This document shows, piece after piece, positions 35,140-43,246 of a DNA stretch of 64,000 nt (position 1 is the stretch's first letter; every line of letters begins with the position of its first letter). The DNA comes from CAVTLG01 sp963735495 (GTDB lineage Bacteria; Chloroflexota; Ktedonobacteria; Ktedonobacterales; Ktedonobacteraceae): contig CAVTLG010000014.1 of assembly GCA_963735495.1 (NCBI GenBank), positions 372,001 to 436,000 on the forward strand. The letters run 5' to 3'. The notes below the pieces were generated by a model. The model was not told the DNA's origin, did no database searches, and was given only the letters and a program-made list of their open reading frames with translations. The position numbers and the translations under genes are program-made.

Positions 35140-36135
35140 ATGAATTTGCGAGAGCAAGCTTGCTGGCTTGCATTGGTATTTGAAAGCAAATTATCTACGC
35201 GCACAGTCAATGACATCCTGGTCATCTGGTGTAAGCAGCTAGGGCGAACGTTAGAAGAATTTTTCGCTGCTCCTACGCAGGAATGGCGTGTTGCCTGCCA
35301 TTTGAAAGAAGAGTTTGTGCAGAGGCTTGAACAAGCGAAAGAGAAATTAGTAGCTCAAGCTTTTCTGACGGAGCAGTTGCAGCAGGCGGGTATTTCTATC
35401 ATAACCGTTTTGGATGAACGCTATCCTAAAGCATTGAAGCTCGCTCTTGGTCGCACTCAGTTGCCATCAATGCTCTTTTATGCAGGAAACATGGATATCT
35501 TGCAACGTCAGACGATTGCCATTATCGGCTCGCGTAATGCTGGTGAAGAGAGTCTGCGTTTCACAAGAACGGTAGCTCAATATCTCGCTGGCAATGGTGT
35601 AAACGTTATTAGTGGGCATGCCCGTGGTGTAGACCGTGCTGCATACGAGGGAGCAATAGCAACAGATGGGTACACAACAGTTGTATTGCCTCAGGGCATT
35701 CGTAAACTGAGTAAAGTACAATTGCATGACTTGCAACCGCGCATCGAAGCCGGGAAGGTTCTTTTGTTAAGCCAATTTCATCCAGACGCCACCTGGTTGG
35801 TAAGTCGTGCTATGGAACGCAACAATGTCGTTACCGGTTTAGCGCAAGTGGTAGTAGTAGCCGAGTCTGATACAAAAGGTGGTACGTGGGAAGGGGCAAA
35901 TGGAGCATTAAGGCAAAAGCGCCAATTGTTTGTGCGCTATACGGACAATGGGGAAATGCTTGCTGGGAACAAGCTTTTGCTGGACCAGGGCGGAAAACTG
36001 CTACGCTGGCCGACCGAAAACAGCAATGCTCCATTTGCCCCATTACTGGAAACAGCTCAAATATTTAGTCGGAAGCAGGTTGACATTTCACTACCGCCCA
36101 GTCAGTTTTCGCTTCTCGCTATGCGCTATGAATAA
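35140..36135 (+). CDS. DprA/Smf-like Rossmann-fold protein
   Basis: 331 residues. An N-terminal helical region (1-95) resembles the SAM-like part of DprA; the core is the DprA Rossmann fold: PSMLFYAGN, IAIIGSRNAGEESLRFTRTVAQYL, NVISGHARGVDRAAYEGAIATDG (usually GGARGID), VVLPQG, LLLSQFHP, RAMERNNVVTGLAQVVVVAES. The C-terminal winged helix of classical DprA is missing. DprA binds single-stranded DNA in transformation; DprA homologues (ShosA) are also antitoxins for PRTase toxins. It has AAGGAG 8 bases before its ATG and follows the RecQ-PRTase gene by 12 bases, so the two form an operon. Confidence 0.88.
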   Translation: MNLREQACWLALVFESKLSTRTVNDILVIWCKQLGRTLEEFFAAPTQEWRVACHLKEEFVQRLEQAKEKLVAQAFLTEQLQQAGISIITVLDERYPKALKLALGRTQLPSMLFYAGNMDILQRQTIAIIGSRNAGEESLRFTRTVAQYLAGNGVNVISGHARGVDRAAYEGAIATDGYTTVVLPQGIRKLSKVQLHDLQPRIEAGKVLLLSQFHPDATWLVSRAMERNNVVTGLAQVVVVAESDTKGGTWEGANGALRQKRQLFVRYTDNGEMLAGNKLLLDQGGKLLRWPTENSNAPFAPLLETAQIFSRKQVDISLPPSQFSLLAMRYE

Positions 36136-36221
36136 TCAGGTCCAGGTATATTAGCATACCAACTTTCCCAGCTTTCGTGGCCCACTTGAAGGGATTGAAA
36201 AAATGAAAATAGGTTCAATTG

Positions 36222-37241
36222 ATGCTCAGAAATATTCCTCTCGGTGTATACTACCCGGGACAAAGCATTATGCATCGTCTACAGGCCAGGACCAAGTTGC
36301 TCATGTTGCCCTGGCTGGTCATTATTCTACTGATCGCCAATCAGCGTGAATGGCACTTTTTGCCCTACATAGCTATCGGTATACTACTTGTGGTGGGGAT
36401 AGCACTGGCGGGTATTGCACCACGTGATATCTGGCGGCGTCTCAGGTTCCTACTTATCATCGCGCTTGCGGGTACTGTTTTTACACTCTTCTCAAGCCAG
36501 GGTGATCTGCGTGTGCTGTGCCAGATTGGTCCGCTACGGACCTCGTATGCTCAGATCCGTAGCATGCTGATCATCAGTGGTAGTAGCGTACTGTTGGCCT
36601 TGCTCTGCTCACTATTACCTGTATGGCGCGGGAGACGTTGGTTGTGGCCTCTGCGTTTGCTCTTGTCTGTGCTGTTTGTGGCTCTACTGATCATATTCTG
36701 GCTCACCAGTGGCTCATCATCCGCTACCGCATACGTGATTGGCCCGCTCGTTGTCACCTATGGCAGCGTCTGGTTACTCGTTGCGACACTTGCGGTCCTG
36801 TTCTTACTCTACATCTTCTGCCTGTTCTTGACGATGACCACGCAGCCCGTGGCATTGATTGAGGGTGTAACATTACTGCTGAAGCCGTTACGCCGTTTAA
36901 AATTGCCTGTTGATGATTTCGCGTTGATGACGCTGCTCGCGTTGCGCTTCATTCCTACCTTGCTGGACGAGGCTGAACACCTCATCAAAGCCCAGGTGTC
37001 GCGCGGTGCCGATGTGGCTCATGGCAGCGTTCATGAGCGTCTACAGAGTCTCTTTATGTTTTTTGTACCATTTATGCAGGGAGCCTTGCGCCGTGCAGCA
37101 GATCTCTCTGTCGCATTGGAAGCGCGTGGCTATCGTGTGGAGGGCCAGCAAACGTTGCTCTACGAAACGTCGTTGGGCATGGCCGATTATCTTGCGTTGG
37201 GTATGGTCATACTCATCACCGCCGTTGCTCTGCTCTTTTGA
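36222..37241 (+). CDS. ECF transporter T component (EcfT/CbiQ family)
   Basis: 339 residues with about eight hydrophobic segments. EcfT marks are clear: SIMHRLQARTKLLMLPWLVI at the N-terminus, LKPLRRLKLPVDDFALMTLLALRFIPTLLDEAEHLIKAQVSRGAD, and ALEARGY, the two Ala-Arg-Gly-type coupling motifs that touch the ATPases. The protein is longer than common EcfT (about 260 residues) because of extra hydrophobic segments between about 100 and 200. It couples ATP hydrolysis to vitamin or metal uptake by S components. No EcfA ATPase gene is adjacent. ATG 36222 is preferred over TTG 36219; AGG lies 8 bases upstream. Confidence 0.82.
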   Translation: MLRNIPLGVYYPGQSIMHRLQARTKLLMLPWLVIILLIANQREWHFLPYIAIGILLVVGIALAGIAPRDIWRRLRFLLIIALAGTVFTLFSSQGDLRVLCQIGPLRTSYAQIRSMLIISGSSVLLALLCSLLPVWRGRRWLWPLRLLLSVLFVALLIIFWLTSGSSSATAYVIGPLVVTYGSVWLLVATLAVLFLLYIFCLFLTMTTQPVALIEGVTLLLKPLRRLKLPVDDFALMTLLALRFIPTLLDEAEHLIKAQVSRGADVAHGSVHERLQSLFMFFVPFMQGALRRAADLSVALEARGYRVEGQQTLLYETSLGMADYLALGMVILITAVALLF

Positions 37242-37313
37242 ATTCGTAAAATAGTCATGGTAGATCCGATGAAAAACCTTGAATATCCGTGACTTTTATG
37301 TTACGCTTGACCT

Positions 37314-37511
37314 GTGAAGTGGACGATTGAATATTTTGAACAAGAGCATGCTGTGCAACCTGCTGAGCTGTTTGAAGATAAACTAGATCAAACTGGACAA
37401 CCAGCTTCAGAACGTGATCTCGAAAAAGCTTTTCTTTATTGGGATGAATATCAGAAGACACGGCATATAAGTCCCGTGCAAGAGGAGGATGCATTAGTCG
37501 CGTTCGCCTGA
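37314..37511 (+). CDS. short protein resembling a truncated HigB/RelE toxin N-terminus
   Basis: 65 residues starting at GTG. The first strands (KWTIEYFEQEHAVQPAELFEDKL) look like the start of HigB/RelE-type toxins, but the rest (SERDLEKAFLYWDEYQ) does not continue the fold, and no antitoxin gene is adjacent. Its last bases overlap the convergent TetR gene. It may be a remnant or an unrelated small protein. Confidence 0.4.
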   Translation: MKWTIEYFEQEHAVQPAELFEDKLDQTGQPASERDLEKAFLYWDEYQKTRHISPVQEEDALVAFA

Positions 37512-38114
37512 CGTGTCGTCCCGAGTCGGTGAAGTGTTGTCCTGACACATTTTTTCTCTCTGAGGGGAGAACGCTACCATTTCGGTTGGATGTATGATGA
37601 GTTCGTGATAGATGAGGCCCATACGCTCAGGCGGATAGGGCATCTGATGCTCCAGCCACCACTGGATCAATGAGATGGAGGCTGTGATGGTATGATATTC
37701 CGCGATCTCAAGTGGCACAAGGCCATCTGCTTGCGTATTGTGTTTGCTGGCAACTTTTTGTGTGAGTGTCTCGATGAGATGCTGAAGCAGGTGGTGGCTT
37801 CCCAGCAGTACCCGTATCATTTCATTATGCTGTTGTACATAGCGGAACAGGAGCGTGCCAATTGTGGCTGGACCGGTATCGGGTGGAGTTGGACCCAACA
37901 AGCCGATAAACTCGTCCAACACAACATCTAATACGTCCTGTAATAACGTGTCCTTGTCGCGGTAGTGACGAAAGAATGTCGCATAACCTACGTCTGCTCG
38001 CTCAGTGATGTCACGGATACTCACGGCCTCGTAGCCTTTTTCTAATGTCAGGGCTATGAGCGCTTTTGCTAAGAGCTGTTGTGTGCGTCTCACACGCCTA
38101 TCTTGCGTCAGCAT
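37494..38114 (-). CDS. TetR-family transcriptional regulator
   Basis: 206 residues. The N-terminal helix-turn-helix is standard: RRTQQLLAKALIALTLEKGYEAVSIRDITERADVGYATFFRHYRDKDTLLQDVLD. The C-terminal ligand-binding region is longer than minimal and belongs to the TetR_C type seen in Chloroflexi and Firmicutes regulators. It probably represses a nearby gene until a ligand binds; its target is not evident. The nearest upstream genes run in the same direction (PPOX protein and nitroreductase), with a 200-base gap. Confidence 0.88.
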   Translation of the reverse strand: MLTQDRRVRRTQQLLAKALIALTLEKGYEAVSIRDITERADVGYATFFRHYRDKDTLLQDVLDVVLDEFIGLLGPTPPDTGPATIGTLLFRYVQQHNEMIRVLLGSHHLLQHLIETLTQKVASKHNTQADGLVPLEIAEYHTITASISLIQWWLEHQMPYPPERMGLIYHELIIHPTEMVAFSPQREKMCQDNTSPTRDDTSGERD

Positions 38115-38315
38115 CTTTCCCTTCTCGCTTTCTCCGTACTATCAGGTTGGTCACGCGCCTTCATTATAGCATATCTGCATATTGTTCTTCTTTGCGTATT
38201 GCGTAGACAATAGCAGCTTTAAAGCTACTACTGTCCCGATTGCTTGCTTAAAAAACGAAACAGGGAGGAAGAGGTTTTGCCGATAAGTAGGAAACTTCAG
38301 GCTTTTTTTTAAGGA

Positions 38316-38735
38316 TTACTGCTCATTTGCGTGTTCAGGCTCGATTGCCAGGTAAGCGCCACTATCGGCCCGGCGTCCCAATGTCCTGGCCATGCCTCGG
38401 AAGAAGTAGAGCATGCGCCGCTGGATGCCATATTTCTTTGCCAGGGCTGCTTCTGCTCGTGCTATCTCCTGTGTATCGCTAATGATCCTGGCTTTGCCCT
38501 CAATCTCGGTACCTGTCACCTTCCCGCTCGCGGTGCACGGGGCCAACGTGACGCGACCAGAGTTGCGGATACGCTTGACCTTGCCGGAAGTAGCGCCTGT
38601 ATAGATATAGATAATGTCGCTATCTTCAGCGAACCACATCGGCGTTGCCACTGCTACCCCATTTTTGCGAAAGGTGGTCAAACTCACATAACTTCCCTTA
38701 AGCAGTGGAGCAAAAGGGGATACCTGCATACTCAT
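38316..38735 (-). CDS. PPOX-fold (pyridoxamine-phosphate-oxidase-like, possibly F420-dependent) protein
   Basis: About 139 residues. The split-barrel pattern SYVSLTTFRKNGVAVATPMWFAEDSDIIYIYTGATSGKVKRIRNSGRVTLAPC matches PPOX-class proteins, which bind FMN or F420. The C-terminal motif KKYGIQRRMLYFFRGM is common in the F420-dependent group. It would reduce or oxidise a small molecule. ATG 38735 is chosen for AGGAG 7 bases upstream; the longer frame to 38807 overlaps the spacer to the next gene. It follows the nitroreductase gene on the same strand by about 70 bases, so a shared transcript is likely. Confidence 0.85.
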   Translation of the reverse strand: MSMQVSPFAPLLKGSYVSLTTFRKNGVAVATPMWFAEDSDIIYIYTGATSGKVKRIRNSGRVTLAPCTASGKVTGTEIEGKARIISDTQEIARAEAALAKKYGIQRRMLYFFRGMARTLGRRADSGAYLAIEPEHANEQ

Positions 38736-38807
38736 AATCTTATCTCCTGAGATACCGCTATTACAGTATAAATAGATAATACTGTGATGGATGAAGGATA
38801 CACGCAC

Positions 38808-39455
38808 TTACCACTGGTCCCAATGCATAATCTTCTCCAGTGGCTTGCGTGGTCCTGCCTGGAAGTCTGTTCCCAGAGTATGGGCGACCGGAATGAGAGC
38901 TGCCTGTGTGAACTTATCGTAAGGGATACCCAGCACTGCAGCGGCTTCTTGCTCATGTCCCAGATGCAGTGTTGTCCAGGCCGTCCCCAGTCCACGGGCG
39001 CGCGCGGCCAGCATAAAGCTCCAGACGGCTGGCAAAATAGATCCCCAGATGCCCGCCTGAGTACCAACCGATGATCCTTCAGGCCGTCCCTGAATGCAAG
39101 GAATGATATGGACCGGCACTTCATACATATGTTCAGCAAGATATTGTGAGGAACTCAAGATGCGCTCCTGCGTGGTGTTCTGTGTGGAGCGTTCGGTCTG
39201 CTGAGCCGTATTGGTAGGGCCATACGCTGCTGTAAAGCCCTGACGATACAGGTCGCCGAGCGCTTTGCGTTTTTCCGCGTCGGTCACGATCACAAAGTGC
39301 CAGCGTTGCGTATTGCCACCAGTGGGAGCCTGGACTGCCAGTTCTATACACTCGCGAATGAGTTCCGGCTCGACTGGACGTGAGAGGTCCAGGCGTTTAC
39401 GCACGGCACGGGTTGTTGAGAGGAGCTGGTCAGATGTAAGATCGAGTAAGGCCAT
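38808..39455 (-). CDS. nitroreductase-family protein
   Basis: About 215 residues. The FMN-binding pattern AVRKRLDLSRPVEPELIRECIELAVQAPTGGNTQRWHFVIVTD is clear, as is the later AGIWGSILPAVWSFMLAARARGLGTAWTTLH and GIPYDKFTQAALIPVAHTLG. Such enzymes use NAD(P)H to reduce nitro groups, quinones or enones. ATG 39455 is chosen because GGAG lies 6 bases before it; ATG 39467 is also possible. The PPOX gene follows on the same strand. Confidence 0.85.
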   Translation of the reverse strand: MALLDLTSDQLLSTTRAVRKRLDLSRPVEPELIRECIELAVQAPTGGNTQRWHFVIVTDAEKRKALGDLYRQGFTAAYGPTNTAQQTERSTQNTTQERILSSSQYLAEHMYEVPVHIIPCIQGRPEGSSVGTQAGIWGSILPAVWSFMLAARARGLGTAWTTLHLGHEQEAAAVLGIPYDKFTQAALIPVAHTLGTDFQAGPRKPLEKIMHWDQW

Positions 39456-39732
39456 GTATTTCTCCATTATCCTTGTGGAATGTGTGATACGAACATAGTA
39501 CCCGCCCTCATCATATCGCATATTGCCTACGCCCGGCAAACGATGCTGTCAATGCCATGTGTTTGCTCTGGATGTGGAGTCGATATGCAACACTGCTGGT
39601 GCTGAAAGTGGTAGAATTAACTCATCAACGCCTCCTTGCTTTTGATCCCTTCCATGGTTTTACGCATACGCAATAGGTGGCAGAGGTACATCGATTGTAC
39701 ATTGATACGAGTATTCCAAGGAGAGTACACAT

Positions 39733-40800
39733 ATGAGCGCAGAGTTATTGCTTCCAGGCATTGCTCAGGAGCAAGTGCAGACGGATCGTCTGTCGGTAGC
39801 TTATCTGCACGCGGGGAGCGGAGAGGTGCCCGTTGTGCTGGTGCATGGCAATTGCTCTTCATCGCTCTTTTTTCAGGATTTCATGCTGCAATTGGCTGCA
39901 AGTGGTCGCTATACTCTCTATGCCCCGGATATGCGTGGCTATGGAGATAGCGAAACACTCCCAGTTGATGCTACACGTGGAGTACGCGATTATTCCGATG
40001 ACCTGGCAGCGTTTGTGCAAGCGCTCCATATCTCCAGTTATCACCTGTTTAGCTGGTCCCTGGGTGGCAACGTTGCAATGCAGTACGCCATTGATCATCC
40101 TGGAAACTTGCGTTCGTTGACGCTGCAATCTCCCGGCTCGCCATTTGGATTTGGTGGTACCAAAGATGCTCAGGGAACGCCTACCTGGCCTGACTTTGCG
40201 GGTAGCGGCGGAGGTACCGCCAATCCCGATTTCGCGCAGCGCCTGGGCAGTGGGGACCGTGCCAGCGATCAGACTTCGCCACGGACCGTGATGAACACCT
40301 TCTACTTTAAGCCGCCATTCCGTGTCGCGCCCGACCGTGAAGAAATTTATGTAACCAGTATGCTCTCGACGAAGATCAATCCAGGCAATTATCCGGGAGA
40401 TACGGCGAGTTCGCCAAACTGGCCTCTCGTTGCGCCGGGTACACAGGGCGTCAATAATGCCCTCGCGCCAATGTATCTGCATCAAGCAGATTTCGCACGC
40501 ATCAGTGCGCAGGTGCCTGTGCTCTGGCTGCATGGAGCAGATGACCAGATTGTGTCTGATACCTCGCTCTTTGATCTGGGTTTTCTGGGACAACTGGGAG
40601 CCATCCCTGGCTGGCCTGGTCTAGATATCTATCCCCCTCAGCCGATGAAAACTCAGGTGCGCACAGTGCTTGAGCAGTACAGAGCGAATGGTGGAAGCTA
40701 TCAAGAAGTTGTCTTGTCCGACTGTGGACATTCTCCGCACATCGAGAAGCAAGATGAAGTTGTGGCATTGTTCACAACATTTATAGATGGTAGAGGATGA
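39733..40800 (+). CDS. alpha/beta hydrolase
   Basis: 355 residues. The fold is clear: VPVVLVHGNCSSSLFFQDFM (oxyanion loop), LYAPDMRGYGDSE, and the nucleophile elbow FSWSLGGNVAMQYA, where Ser replaces the first Gly of the usual GxSxG. The acid is in VLWLHGADDQIVSD and the histidine in LSDCGHSPHIEKQDEVV, so the triad looks complete. A large insert (about 140-250, with GFGGTKDAQGTPTWPDF) forms an unusually long lid. Substrate is unknown; esterase or lipase-like activity is likely. It stands alone with divergent neighbours. Confidence 0.85.
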   Translation: MSAELLLPGIAQEQVQTDRLSVAYLHAGSGEVPVVLVHGNCSSSLFFQDFMLQLAASGRYTLYAPDMRGYGDSETLPVDATRGVRDYSDDLAAFVQALHISSYHLFSWSLGGNVAMQYAIDHPGNLRSLTLQSPGSPFGFGGTKDAQGTPTWPDFAGSGGGTANPDFAQRLGSGDRASDQTSPRTVMNTFYFKPPFRVAPDREEIYVTSMLSTKINPGNYPGDTASSPNWPLVAPGTQGVNNALAPMYLHQADFARISAQVPVLWLHGADDQIVSDTSLFDLGFLGQLGAIPGWPGLDIYPPQPMKTQVRTVLEQYRANGGSYQEVVLSDCGHSPHIEKQDEVVALFTTFIDGRG

Positions 40801-41262
40801 GACTGTCTCGTAACGTGCTTTACGCAGTTTCCTTCCCTGAGCAATGGAGAGAGCTTTGCTGGCTGGTCTAAGCCCTCTCCCATTGAGAAAGCTGCCTGTG
40901 ATAAACGTCAGATAATGATCAAAAAACTAAGTGCAGCCTTGATTGGAAAAACCTCTCTCACCGGCAGGGAGACCCCCGCACGAATGGAAACAGAGCCACA
41001 ACTCCTCTCCTCCTACGCAAAAGCTTCTCTTCTTAGGTCCAGTTTTTGGGCGAAAAGAAGCGATCTATCAGGTCAGTCTGCTACCGAATACCGCATAGAA
41101 CAGGCAAAATAGGGAAAAATGACACTATATGGATGAAATCGCAATCAGGCATATGAGTAGTTTGATCTGAATTATGCTATACTTACTTCAGTAGTAACCT
41201 CATTTAATTGATAGAGTAGTATTATGTCTCTAAGAAGATAAGTAACCACACAGGAATCTTAC
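40801..41262. other. intergenic region without a supported gene
   Basis: Nothing coding is recognised. Near 40842-40888 an imperfect inverted repeat (CAATGGAGAG and CTCTCCCATTG) lies behind the hydrolase gene and may end its transcript. Confidence 0.4.
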
Positions 41263-41278
41263 GACTTCAACTGAAGTC
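41263..41278. promoter_or_regulatory. inverted repeat directly before the FHA gene
   Basis: GACTTCA-AC-TGAAGTC, a 7-bp perfect repeat ending 4 bases before the AAGGAG ribosome site of the next gene. It could be an operator or an RNA hairpin that affects translation. Confidence 0.35.
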
Positions 41279-41298
41279 AGCAAGGAGCGTACGGTATT

Positions 41299-42857
41299 AT
41301 GAGTGCGACGCTACAGGGTCCCTATGGACGCATACCTCTTGGAACAAATCCCCTGACAATAGGTTATACGTCAGATAATAGACTGGTAGTAAATAACGCG
41401 CAGATATCATTGGTTGCTGCTACTGTTATGGCAAGTGGACAGGGTTACACAATTACGGCTGTCCATGATGCTCATCCTGTGATTGTGAATGGGCAACGGC
41501 TTGTGCCTTATCAGGGCCATTGGCTTTATCCTGGTGCTTCCATTTGGATTGGTGAAACCCTGTTTACCTACGAAGAAAACCAGCCTGTGCAACAGATACC
41601 GCCACCAGTATCGCTGCCTGAGGCAAATCCCTATGCATCTGACATAAACGATGCAGCGACTGTCATTGCAACAGCCGGCGCGGGAGACGGTCAAGCCGGT
41701 ACCTCGCAGGCCGTAGCGTCTGGAGAAGCAGCGTCCGTAGAGCAGAATGTGCCTGTCGCTGTTGCTCCTCCCCCTCCTGCGAATAGTAGTAGTTCCGGTG
41801 CTCAGTGGCCTCATTATGGGGTGCCAGGCAACAATTTGTATGCTGCGCCTCTAACGCCAGTATCTCCAGCTTTTACCCAATCTCCTGGAGGGACAGTATC
41901 TCTCGGTGGACCGGGCAATGCAGCTGTGTCCGGGCAACAGAAGAGCAAGCAAGATCCCTTGAAACTGGCACTCATAGGACTGGTGGTGGCGCTGGTACTG
42001 GTAGCCGGAGGCAGTGGCGTGTTCATCTACCAGTTGACACGCCCATAGCCGATCATTGCTCTGACCAGTTCATATATGGTAGGCAATTTACCCGTGGGAG
42101 CAGCGGGGACAAGTCTCCATATGCTCGGCTATAAGTTCTCTCACAACTCATCTATCACTTTTCTCCTTGATAACCAGCCTCTGACAGGGATGCCGGACGT
42201 TCATAGTGATGAGAATGGCAATTTCCAGGCTGATCTCCCTGTTACATCTACCTGGTCAATAGGTATGCACAGGTTGACAGCCAGAGATAGCGGTAGTTAT
42301 CTTGCGATCAATGTCAGTAATATGCGTATTGTAAATCAGGGAGAGGCCAATACGCCGGGACCGCATGGTGCTCCTGCAGATGATGGTGCCTTTCTGCTGA
42401 AAATCACGATGAAACAGACAAATAGCTCTTCGAATCCTACAACCGAGTTACTGACTGTGATGACACAATCTGGTCATGTAACAGTATGCGATGAACAGAG
42501 CGATACTGATCAGCAATTGACATATAATGGAAATTTGCAAGGAGGGGTTTCATACAAGGAAACGGACACCTATTCCTGCCAGGGGGCCTACAAAGGGGGG
42601 CAATTGAGCTATACCGAGATGCTCGACAGTTCGAAAGTAAGTTTCTCCAATGGGGTGCAGTGCGGACTACATCTTCCGTCGTATACATGAAGTTAGATGG
42701 ATCATTTAGTAGCGCAACATCCCTTAGCGGGACGTATTCGTCCCCTAGTTATCCGACTACCTGCACTGACGGGCAAGTACAGAATACGAGCAATACAAAT
42801 GCTCTTACTGGTACCTGGACAGGGACAATCTCAACATCCCTTAGCGGGACGTATTGA
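41299..42857 (+). pseudogene. FHA-like domain membrane protein broken by a stop codon and a frameshift
   Basis: Three pieces form one gene. Piece 1 (41299-42048) has an N-terminal FHA-like beta domain (1-95, with NPLTIGYTSDNRLVVNNAQIS and VNGQRL), a proline/serine-rich linker and a membrane helix (LALIGLVVALVLVAGGSGVFIY). A TAG at 42046 stops it, but the same frame continues without a new start as an extracellular beta domain (LPVGAAGTSLHMLGYKFSHNSSITFLLDN, IPT-like) to about 42655. There one base shift moves the sense to the third frame, ending with a 24-base direct repeat (42715-42738 and 42832-42855). An FHA domain would bind phosphothreonine; the active kinase gene lies next. Lesions may be decay or sequencing errors. 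Confidence 0.75.
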
Positions 42858-43207
42858 GATAGCCCCAGGATACGTGCGAAAATCTATCATATGCTTTCAG
42901 TCCACATTCCTACACGGATGTGATCTCCAATCGGACGAAACTAGCCACGTTTTTCTCGCCTGTTTTCGTGCATAATAGAATATAATGGTGAATTTCGTGC
43001 GTGAGCAGGCGATTTTCGAGTGCGTCCATTTTCAGCCTGTAAGGACATGTCGCTTATTCCTAGTCCTGTCATAGGAGGCCCAAATGTTTACATGTATTGA
43101 TTAAAGCTCGCAATTTGACTAAAATAGACAAAAGCATGATGTTGCAGATCTGGACTATGCGTTTTCAAACTTGTAGCAATTAAAGAATCGAGGAAGCATT
43201 AGGTGAT
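42858..43207. other. intergenic region before the kinase gene
   Basis: No gene is recognised in these 350 bases. Repeated short motifs such as TTTTCGTGC / ATTTCGTGC are present but no firm promoter could be placed. Confidence 0.4.
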
Positions 43208-43230
43208 CCATGTGTTTTCAATACACATGG
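43208..43230. promoter_or_regulatory. hairpin before the kinase start
   Basis: CCATGTGT (43208-43215) and ACACATGG (43223-43230) form an 8-bp stem with a 7-base loop, ending directly before the ribosome site. It could be an operator or a translational control hairpin. Confidence 0.35.
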
Positions 43231-43246
43231 AGTAAGGAAGGATGTC

